A program made the translations under genes and the position numbers. DNA of 5,564 nucleotides from JAZNLR01 sp045579195. GTDB lineage: Bacteria; Bacillota; Clostridia; Christensenellales; CAMQZB01. Under the pieces are notes generated by a model. It saw nothing but the letters and a program-made list of their open reading frames with translations, searched no databases and was not told where the DNA came from. This document shows, piece after piece, positions 1-4,556 of the stretch (positions are counted from its first letter, which is position 1; each line of letters starts with the position of its first letter). The stretch covers positions 1 through 5,564 of the forward strand of contig JAZNLR010000112.1 in assembly GCA_045579195.1 (NCBI GenBank), written 5' to 3'.

Positions 1-657
1 ATCTTTCCGGCGTCGGCAGAGCCTGCAGATCGCAAGTACGCTTTGGAAATTCTAAAGCGTGAGAGCGAGGTTATTCATGAGGTGAACGCAAAAAAAGTTG
101 TTATAGCAAGCGGTCCGGACGTTCCAAATGACCGGGATGATGCCTTAAAGCGCTTTTCCGACCTCATTTTGGAGTGGGCGCCGACCTTGCCAAAGGACGC
201 AATGCTCACCATTGAGCCCGTCGATTGGGACATCCACAAGCGTTATTTGTTGGGGACGGCGGAGAATACGTGTCGTTGCGTGCAAATGATTCGTGACGGT
301 GGCTTTTCGCGCGTTGGCATTTTGCTTGACATGAGCCATATTCCGCTTATGCACGAAACGCTTCAGAGTGCACCGAGGAAGATGGCGCAGTTCTTAGAGC
401 ATATTCACCTTGGAAGCTGTGTTGTGAGCGATCCGACTGATCCGCTGTACGGCGACAAGCATCCATGCTGGGGGTATCCGAACGGTGCATATAATATGGA
501 TGATGGCGTAACGTTCTTAAAAGAGCTTTGCAAGGTGGGGCATTTTCAAGCGGGCGAAAAAAGAACGGTCACGTTTGAAATGCGCCCGCTTCTCGGGAAA
601 ACCGCAGATGAAACGCAGGAAATTTTGTCGCGGTGGTTTGACAGCGTGAAGTTTTGA
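1..657 (+). CDS. Sugar phosphate isomerase/epimerase-like TIM-barrel protein (5' partial)
   Basis: The reading frame is open from the first base, so the start lies upstream; the TTG at 43 is an internal Leu codon, not a start. 218 residues remain, the C-terminal part of a xylose-isomerase-like TIM barrel (the sugar phosphate isomerase/epimerase and AP-endonuclease-2 superfamily). Four acidic/His positions fall at strand ends as expected for the divalent-metal site of this fold: Glu in TIEPVD (214-216), Asp in LLDMSH (328-330), His in HIHLGS (406-408) and Glu in TFEMRP (577-579). This is the E-D-H-E order known from ketose 3-epimerases. Enzymes of this family isomerise or epimerise sugars or sugar phosphates in the cytoplasm; the exact substrate cannot be assigned. 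The stop codon TGA (655-657) touches the Shine-Dalgarno of the following sialidase-like gene, so the two are almost certainly cotranscribed and translationally coupled. The superfamily call is firm; an epimerase rather than isomerase activity is a guess. Confidence 0.85.
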   Translation: MFPASAEPADRKYALEILKRESEVIHEVNAKKVVIASGPDVPNDRDDALKRFSDLILEWAPTLPKDAMLTIEPVDWDIHKRYLLGTAENTCRCVQMIRDGGFSRVGILLDMSHIPLMHETLQSAPRKMAQFLEHIHLGSCVVSDPTDPLYGDKHPCWGYPNGAYNMDDGVTFLKELCKVGHFQAGEKRTVTFEMRPLLGKTADETQEILSRWFDSVKF

Positions 658-662
658 GGAGG
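657..662 (+). promoter_or_regulatory. Strong Shine-Dalgarno of the sialidase-like gene
   Basis: A perfect AGGAGG lies 4 bases before the ATG at 667 and begins on the last base of the upstream TGA stop. It decides the start of the downstream gene. Ribosomes ending the isomerase gene would cover this site, which favours coupled translation. Confidence 0.85.
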
Positions 663-666
663 AAAC

Positions 667-2016
667 ATGAAGCTTACAAAATGGGAAACGCTTCCTTCCA
701 AGGAAGATTTGATGGAAAAAGGATATCCGTTTGGGATGGCGACCGAAGGCATCCCGTTCGGTGATCGCAAGAATGAATTTTACCGTACACGCCCGGACGT
801 CTTGGTCTTTTGCCCAAATGAAATCGATCGGTACGACAACGATAACGAACATTTTCTCGTCTTTGAATCTCCCGACAAGAAAGAGCTTCTTGCGACGTGG
901 ACGCAAAGCTCGTGCGAAGGGCGAGGCGACAACCATTTGATGCTTTCCCGCTCTACGGACGGCGAAAATTGGTCAACGCCGAAGCGGATCGTCGGAACGG
1001 ATGAGAACCGCGAGGGCGAGCAAGCAAGCTGGGGCTTCCCGATTGTCAATGCAAGCGGTCGCATCTACCTTTTCTTTACGTGGGAGAGGAAATGCGAGCC
1101 GACCGACCGCCAAGGAAGCGGAGCGATGGGCTGTTGCTTCTCGGACGATTGCGGAAACACTTGGTCGGAGATCGGCGAAGTTGCGATGCCGCGCTCCAAG
1201 TTTGATCATCCTGATCTTGCATACGAGAAGAATTGGATCGTCTGGCAAAACGTCGTAAAGGACGGCGACGGAAAACCTGTTGCTTTTTGCACGCAATGCA
1301 CGAGTCAAGCGCACAACAAACGGAAAGAAAAACTTGCATGGGTAAACCGTGACTCGCGGTGCTTCTTCATTCGCTTTGAAAACTTGGATGAGAATCCCCG
1401 TCCAAGCGAAGTGAAGACGACGTGGCTTCCCGAAGACGACGAGGGAATCACCGTTCCGAATCCACTGTTTGACGGAATGAGCGTGGCGCAAGAGCCGTCC
1501 ATGGTTCTCCTCCCGAACGGCGATTGGTTTGCCGTAATGCGGACGATGACGGGATTCATTTATTACACCGTTTCAAAGGACGGAGGAAAAACGTGGAGAA
1601 AACCTGCCGTGCTGTTTATGGAGGACGGGAAACCGTTTTTGCATCCGCTGTCACCGTGCCCGATTTATGCCTTAAAAGACGGAAGATTTCTCATCTTATT
1701 CCATAACAACAACGGCATCAAGGGCAGATTCAATCAGTTTGAAAAGGTGTGGGACTGTAATTATGCAAATTACGTCCGCAATCCGACGTACGTTTGCGTT
1801 GGAACGTTCTGCGAAGGGGAGCAGCAGCCCATTTCGTTTGGAAAACCAAAAAAACTGTTGGATACGGACGACGTTGCGGTTGGTCCGAAAAAGACGGCGG
1901 AAGTGGGGACTTACCCCAGCATCACCGAGTGGAATGGGAAACGGATGCTTTGGTATCCCGATCGAAAATTCTACTTATTGGGCAAGGAGTTGACCGACGA
2001 ATTCTTGCAAGATTAA
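667..2016 (+). CDS. Sialidase-like BNR/Asp-box beta-propeller protein, cytoplasmic
   Basis: This 449-residue protein resembles the exo-sialidase / BNR_2 six-bladed propeller family. Two perfect Asp-boxes (S-x-D-x-G-x-T-W) are visible: SDDCGNTW at residues 159-166 and SKDGGKTW at 303-310. A degenerate one, STDGENW, is at 96-102. The stretch from Glu276-Pro through LLPNGDWFAVMRT (Arg292) to the third Asp-box is the most typical family signature. An N-terminal YRTRP (39-43) could stand in for the FRIP arginine motif, but it is not canonical, so true sialidase activity is uncertain. There is no signal peptide or membrane segment, so the protein should work in the cytoplasm, unlike classical secreted bacterial sialidases. 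The ATG at 667 is set by the AGGAGG overlapping the upstream stop. Pairing with a sugar isomerase/epimerase-like gene suggests a shared carbohydrate pathway. An alternative is a propeller glycosidase or lyase with another substrate. Confidence 0.8.
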   Translation: MKLTKWETLPSKEDLMEKGYPFGMATEGIPFGDRKNEFYRTRPDVLVFCPNEIDRYDNDNEHFLVFESPDKKELLATWTQSSCEGRGDNHLMLSRSTDGENWSTPKRIVGTDENREGEQASWGFPIVNASGRIYLFFTWERKCEPTDRQGSGAMGCCFSDDCGNTWSEIGEVAMPRSKFDHPDLAYEKNWIVWQNVVKDGDGKPVAFCTQCTSQAHNKRKEKLAWVNRDSRCFFIRFENLDENPRPSEVKTTWLPEDDEGITVPNPLFDGMSVAQEPSMVLLPNGDWFAVMRTMTGFIYYTVSKDGGKTWRKPAVLFMEDGKPFLHPLSPCPIYALKDGRFLILFHNNNGIKGRFNQFEKVWDCNYANYVRNPTYVCVGTFCEGEQQPISFGKPKKLLDTDDVAVGPKKTAEVGTYPSITEWNGKRMLWYPDRKFYLLGKELTDEFLQD

Positions 2017-2106
2017 AAACAAAAATGGAAGTTACGCTTTGCTTGTCAAGCGCGGCTATTTTGTCGTGATGCAACCGTAAGTTGCGGCTTGGAAAGGAAT
2101 ATATTC
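2017..2106 (+). other. Intergenic spacer without a visible terminator
   Basis: This spacer separates the propeller gene from the promoter of the XRE regulator. It holds only small inverted repeats: an 11-base near-palindrome GCTTG-T-CAAGC at 2041-2051 and a GCAAC/GTTGC pair around 2074-2088. Neither is followed by a T run on either strand. I see no intrinsic terminator, so read-through into the regulator gene, or Rho-dependent ending, is possible. Confidence 0.5.
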
Positions 2107-2135
2107 TTGAAAAATTCTCCGTTTCGTGGTAAGAT
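2107..2135 (+). promoter_or_regulatory. Sigma-A-type promoter of the XRE regulator
   Basis: A TTGAAA -35 box (2107-2112) and a TAAGAT -10 box (2130-2135) are separated by an optimal 17 bases. Transcription would begin near 2142 and give a leader of about 20 bases, ending with AAGGAG at 2150-2155, 6 bases before the ATG. The -35 box differs from consensus at one position and the -10 box at two. Confidence 0.65.
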
Positions 2136-2161
2136 GAAGAAAAAACTTAAAGGAGAAAAAG

Positions 2162-2881
2162 ATGAACAACATTGCTGAAACCTTGCAGAAATTAAGACGG
2201 GAGCGCGGGCTTTCCCAGGAGGAACTGGCCGCAAAACTTCTCGTGTCGCGCCAGGCGATCTCCAAGTGGGAACGGGGAGAGGCGCTTCCCGACCTTGAAA
2301 ATATGATCGCGATTTCCAAGCTGTACGGCGTGTCCATTGACGCGCTCGTTGGCAACGAAGAAGTGCTCAACGAAGAACCCGTGCAGGCGGCGGATGAGCA
2401 GACTTCTAAAAAGGAAGGAATCCGCATCATCATCGGGGGAGAGGAGTTGGAAGACGGCATTAGCGATGAGGTCGAGGTGGAGCTCGATGAAGATCTGGAA
2501 GAAATCGAGTTGGAAAAATTGGAAGACATTCAGCTTGAAACGAAGAAAAAGAAGTCTCCAAGTGCACGCTTTTTCTATGCCATCCCATATCCCATCGTGG
2601 TCACGGTGGCGTACCTCCTCTGGGGCTTCCTCTGGGACGGTTGGGCAGTCGGCTGGACGCTTTACCTTACCATTCCCGTTTATTACACCCTCCTTGACGC
2701 CATCTATAAGAAGAGGTTCTCCGCGTTTGCTTACCCCGTTTTTGTTGCCGCGGCATACTGCTTTGTCGGAATGCAGTGGGGCATTTGGCATCCGACCTGG
2801 ATCGCGTTTATCACCATTCCGATTTATTATTGCATTGCAGGGCCGATCGACTCTGCGCTGAGAAAGAGAGAAATGAAGTGA
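2162..2881 (+). CDS. XRE-family HTH regulator with acidic linker and duplicated C-terminal membrane domain
   Basis: Residues 4-64 form a canonical HTH_3/Cro-C1 domain. The motif LSQEELAAKLLVSRQAISKWERG (17-39) covers the two DNA-binding helices, and the later LPDLENMIAISKLYGVSIDALV is the usual tail. Residues 94-126 are a highly acidic linker with 18 Asp/Glu in 33 residues, closed by four lysines (128-131). The rest is membrane-embedded: about four hydrophobic segments (roughly 141-157, 162-180, 188-205, 208-226) built from two copies of one helical hairpin. The start is set by AAGGAG at 2150-2155. The gene has its own promoter and a strong terminator, so it is monocistronic. A DNA-binding protein held at the membrane is inferred; it may respond to an envelope signal and bind its own or a neighbouring promoter. 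XRE proteins with small C-terminal membrane modules are common in Bacillota, generally with unknown ligand. Target genes cannot be read from the sequence. Confidence 0.88.
   Translation: MNNIAETLQKLRRERGLSQEELAAKLLVSRQAISKWERGEALPDLENMIAISKLYGVSIDALVGNEEVLNEEPVQAADEQTSKKEGIRIIIGGEELEDGISDEVEVELDEDLEEIELEKLEDIQLETKKKKSPSARFFYAIPYPIVVTVAYLLWGFLWDGWAVGWTLYLTIPVYYTLLDAIYKKRFSAFAYPVFVAAAYCFVGMQWGIWHPTWIAFITIPIYYCIAGPIDSALRKREMK
2588..2686 (+). repeat. Membrane hairpin repeat, copy 1 (inside XRE regulator)
   Basis: Residues 143-175 of the regulator match residues 191-223 at a constant offset of 48 without gaps. Fourteen of 33 positions are identical, including Y-P, A-Y, G155, W158, W161, W165 and TIPxYY. 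The DNA has diverged, so this is an old intragenic duplication. Confidence 0.75.
2732..2830 (+). repeat. Membrane hairpin repeat, copy 2 (inside XRE regulator)
   Basis: Second copy, residues 191-223. The conserved tryptophans are W206, W209 and W213, and TIPIYY (218-223) matches TIPVYY of copy 1. The WHPTW-type turn between the two helices is seen only here; copy 1 has WAVGW. Confidence 0.75.
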
Positions 2882-2882
2882 T

Positions 2883-2918
2883 AAAAAGCCACCGATTGAC
2901 GGTGGCTTTTTATTTTTT
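2883..2918 (+). terminator. Rho-independent terminator of the XRE regulator gene
   Basis: A perfect 12-bp stem (2883-2894 with 2900-2911; GC core GCCACCG/CGGTGGC) has a 5-base loop ATTGA. It is followed by a T-rich tract that runs to 2918 with one A. It begins 2 bases after the TGA stop. The A-rich 5' arm means it may also act on the opposite strand, but no gene points into it from the right. Confidence 0.93.
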
Positions 2919-2945
2919 CGCAATTCTTGCTTCATTGCGAAAAAA
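2913..2945. repeat. Perfect 12-bp inverted repeat just behind the terminator
   Basis: The arms TTTTTTCGCAAT (2913-2924) and ATTGCGAAAAAA (2934-2945) are exact reverse complements around a 9-base loop. The left arm reuses the T tract of the terminator. No T run follows on either strand, so it is not itself an intrinsic terminator. It could be a protein-binding site or a processed 3' hairpin; no function is assigned. Confidence 0.6.
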
Positions 2946-3019
2946 TGGATTTTTGTGTAAAACAAGAATTAGCAAAAAATTTTAGATATAGGATAATCTT
3001 TCATTTTTTGAAGAAAACC

Positions 3020-3047
3020 TTGACTTTGCGGTAGTTTTTGTTATACT
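3020..3047 (+). promoter_or_regulatory. Promoter of the first secreted paralogue (extended -10)
   Basis: TTGACT (3020-3025) and TATACT (3042-3047) are spaced by 16 bases, and a TG at 3039-3040 makes an extended -10 (TGTTATACT). Each hexamer is one base off consensus. Transcription would start near 3054, giving a leader of about 45 bases. The combination predicts strong, sigma-A-dependent expression. Confidence 0.8.
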
Positions 3048-3061
3048 TAATTTATAAAGAA

Positions 3062-3074
3062 TGGCGATAGGCCA
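3062..3074 (+). promoter_or_regulatory. Small 5'-leader hairpin of the first paralogue
   Basis: TGGC (3062-3065) can pair with GCCA (3071-3074) around the loop GATAG. It would lie about 9 bases from the predicted transcript start and well before the ribosome binding site (3085-3090). A 4-bp stem is weak and could be chance; the second paralogue has a stronger hairpin at the same place. Confidence 0.35.
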
Positions 3075-3084
3075 ATTAAGATTA

Positions 3085-3090
3085 GGGGGG
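3085..3090 (+). promoter_or_regulatory. Unusual G-run Shine-Dalgarno
   Basis: A run of six G (AGGGGGGA context) lies 8 bases before the ATG at 3099 and is the only candidate ribosome binding site. It pairs with the CCUCC of 16S rRNA through GGGGG with a G-U pair, rather than as a standard AGGAGG. Confidence 0.6.
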
Positions 3091-3098
3091 ACTGAAAA

Positions 3099-4403
3099 AT
3101 GAAAAAGTTACTGGCATTGTTTTTAGTTCTTTGCATGGTGTTCGGCTTTGGAGCTGTTGCAACGGCAGAGACGGCAACGGAGACGGATCAGCTCCGCTTC
3201 CAGCACATTTTCTATGCAATCTATCAGTCGGATGGGGAAGAGACAAACACCTTCACGTTGACTGATAACTACGATGAGAAGTTCATCAATGAAACTTCAA
3301 TGTATGAACAGGCGCACAGCGCGGACGAGATCCCCGCGCCGCTTGCAGACGGAACGTACACCGTGCCCGTCAAGATCTGGATGGGATATGTCGATCTTGA
3401 CACCGAGAATTTCAACAATTCCACGTTTAACAAGCTTTACCATGCATCTGCTGTTCAGCTGCGCATGACGGATGACCCCACCGGCGTTGGCTATATGTAC
3501 GGAATGCAGCCGCAGCAGTGGCGTGCGAGCGTTGAGTTCAGCACGGCGATCGTCATCACGGCAGAAGTGGATATGTTCCTCGACGTTTACCACTTGAACT
3601 TCAAGAATCCGGGCGCCGGTGACGAATGGGCGACCAACGCGGAAGTCACGCAGTACGTTGCGGATTCCGAGGGAACGATTCTCAAGATTCGCAATGGCAA
3701 GGTCAAGGAAACCAATGACACCAAGGCGTACTTTGACGGCGTTCATCTGAAAGCCGGCGACAAGTGCATCGTGACGTTGGATGGCATCACCCATAAGCCT
3801 GCAACCACGCAGAGCGTCCCGAACTTCAGAATCGACGTCGATGGATACGATGCTTCCAAGAGAACGGACTTCGAAAAGATCCGTTCGTTGAAGACCGCAA
3901 AGGAAGAGGCAGGCGCGGAGCTCGATGACTTCGTTGCGTCCCTCAACAAGACCGATTATACTCTTGCAAATTGGAGCTCCATCGGTGACTTCGTTGCGGA
4001 AGCAAAGAGCGCCATCAAGGATATGCTCACCGAAGAGGACATCAAAGCTGCGGTTGCTGAAGCAAAGGAAGGCATTGATTCCGTTCCCACCATTGCTGAA
4101 CAAGAGGCGGAATTGAAGGCTCGCCGCGATGAGAAGAAGGCAGAGCTTGCAGCAATGTATAACGCCGAGCATTACACGAAGAAAAATTGGGCAAAGGTGC
4201 AGGCTGTGATCGATGAGGCATACGCAAAGATCGATGCTGCAAAGACCGTCGCAGCGATGAAGACCGCAATCGTCGTCGCGCAGACGGCAATTGCTGACAT
4301 CAAGGTCGGTGGCTGCGGAACGACGAAGCAGGCTGAAGCAGGAATCGTCCTCGGCGGACTTGCTGCTGCGATCGTTGTCTTCACCAAGAAAAGAGAGAAC
4401 TGA
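3099..4403 (+). CDS. Secreted, membrane-anchored surface protein with FIVAR-like repeats (paralogue 1)
   Basis: I do not recognise the N-terminal family. This 434-residue protein has a Sec signal peptide (KK charge, hydrophobic core 4-19) with likely cleavage after ATA at residue 23. Residues about 30-262 form an aromatic, probably beta-rich domain. Its landmarks are QSDGEETNT (43-51), DGTYTVPVKI (84-93), QQWRA (139-143), DMFLDVYHLN (158-167), GVHLKAGDKCIV (214-225) and GYDASKR (249-255). Residues 287-329 and 359-401 are two helical repeats with a YTxxNW start, resembling FIVAR modules of Gram-positive surface and glycan-acting proteins. The tail is GGCG (404-407), a hydrophobic helix (about 413-428) and TKKREN, an anchor without LPXTG. 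The mature domain has one cysteine, C223. The gene has its own promoter and terminator. A role in binding glycans or another external ligand is inferred only. DGTYTVPVK loosely resembles the first strand of NEAT domains, but no heme YxxxY motif is present. Confidence 0.85.
   Translation: MKKLLALFLVLCMVFGFGAVATAETATETDQLRFQHIFYAIYQSDGEETNTFTLTDNYDEKFINETSMYEQAHSADEIPAPLADGTYTVPVKIWMGYVDLDTENFNNSTFNKLYHASAVQLRMTDDPTGVGYMYGMQPQQWRASVEFSTAIVITAEVDMFLDVYHLNFKNPGAGDEWATNAEVTQYVADSEGTILKIRNGKVKETNDTKAYFDGVHLKAGDKCIVTLDGITHKPATTQSVPNFRIDVDGYDASKRTDFEKIRSLKTAKEEAGAELDDFVASLNKTDYTLANWSSIGDFVAEAKSAIKDMLTEEDIKAAVAEAKEGIDSVPTIAEQEAELKARRDEKKAELAAMYNAEHYTKKNWAKVQAVIDEAYAKIDAAKTVAAMKTAIVVAQTAIADIKVGGCGTTKQAEAGIVLGGLAAAIVVFTKKREN
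3558..4085 (+). repeat. Conserved block shared with paralogue 2 (left copy)
   Basis: Residues 154-329 align without gaps to residues 161-336 of the next gene; by hand I count about 111 identities in 176. The best stretches are residues 154-180 (23 of 27) and 214-225 (12 of 12). Similarity is also clear in the DNA, which points to a tandem gene duplication. Confidence 0.85.
3957..4085 (+). repeat. FIVAR-like helical repeat 1 of paralogue 1
   Basis: Residues 287-329 begin YTLANW and continue as amphipathic helices with the spacing A..A...I....DIKAAV. The same module in paralogue 2 is identical at 29 of 43 positions, whereas repeat 2 in the same protein is much more divergent. Confidence 0.6.
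4173..4301 (+). repeat. FIVAR-like helical repeat 2 of paralogue 1
   Basis: Residues 359-401 begin YTKKNW, with Tyr, Thr, Asn and Trp exactly 72 residues after their partners in repeat 1. They keep the alternating Ala/Ile helix pattern. It directly precedes the GGCG anchor, so it probably acts as a stalk at the membrane side. Confidence 0.6.
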
Positions 4404-4426
4404 TATTGTTTGAAAGGCTAAATTTT

Positions 4427-4458
4427 GTGCCGCGTGGAAAACACGCGGCACTTTTTTT
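4427..4458 (+). terminator. Rho-independent terminator of the first secreted paralogue
   Basis: A perfect 10-bp GC-rich stem (GTGCCGCGTG, 4427-4436, with 4442-4451) has a GAAAA loop and is followed at once by seven T. It lies 23 bases after the TGA stop and separates the two paralogues into independent transcription units. Confidence 0.95.
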
Positions 4459-4479
4459 GCAAAAATTTATAAAAATCCA

Positions 4480-4508
4480 TTGACGGAGTGGAAAAATGAG
4501 TATATAAT
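4480..4508 (+). promoter_or_regulatory. Near-consensus promoter of the second secreted paralogue
   Basis: TTGACG (4480-4485) and a perfect TATAAT (4503-4508) are separated by 17 bases. Transcription should start near 4515, giving a leader of about 42 bases. This is the best promoter in the window and predicts high expression. Confidence 0.9.
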
Positions 4509-4522
4509 AACCATATATTAAA

Positions 4523-4537
4523 AGCGAGAAACTCGCT
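4523..4537 (+). promoter_or_regulatory. 5'-leader hairpin of the second paralogue
   Basis: AGCGAG (4523-4528) and CTCGCT (4532-4537) form a perfect 6-bp stem with an AAA loop. It starts about 8 bases from the predicted mRNA 5' end and ends 7 bases before the ribosome binding site. Such 5'-terminal stems are known to protect abundant mRNAs from 5'-end-dependent decay; that role here is inferred. Confidence 0.55.
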
Positions 4538-4543
4538 GAAAAC

Positions 4544-4549
4544 AAGGAG
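4544..4549 (+). promoter_or_regulatory. Shine-Dalgarno deciding between two start codons
   Basis: AAGGAG at 4544-4549 precedes tandem in-frame ATG codons at 4554 and 4557. The second gives a 7-base spacing and an MKKLL start like the first paralogue, so 4557 is preferred; use of 4554 would only add one Met. Confidence 0.7.
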
Positions 4550-4556
4550 AAAAATG

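Noticed and set aside
2041..2088. Candidate terminator or operator from the GCTTG/CAAGC and GCAAC/GTTGC repeats after the propeller gene
   Set aside because: The stems are only 5 bp and no T run follows on either strand, so I did not call a terminator.
3054..3098. Riboswitch in the leader of the first surface-protein gene
   Set aside because: The predicted leader is about 45 bases with a single weak hairpin and no recognisable aptamer or terminator/anti-terminator pair.
3345..3400. NEAT (heme-binding) domain suggested by DGTYTVPVKI
   Set aside because: Only this short strand-like motif matches. The characteristic YxxxY heme motif and the rest of the domain pattern are not visible in either paralogue.
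3297..4451. Long open frame (384 codons) on the minus strand opposite the first surface-protein gene
   Set aside because: It is a shadow of biased codon use in the + strand gene. The + frame has a signal peptide, a paralogue, a promoter and a terminator; the minus frame has no plausible ribosome binding site or family signal, and it reads through the terminator stem.
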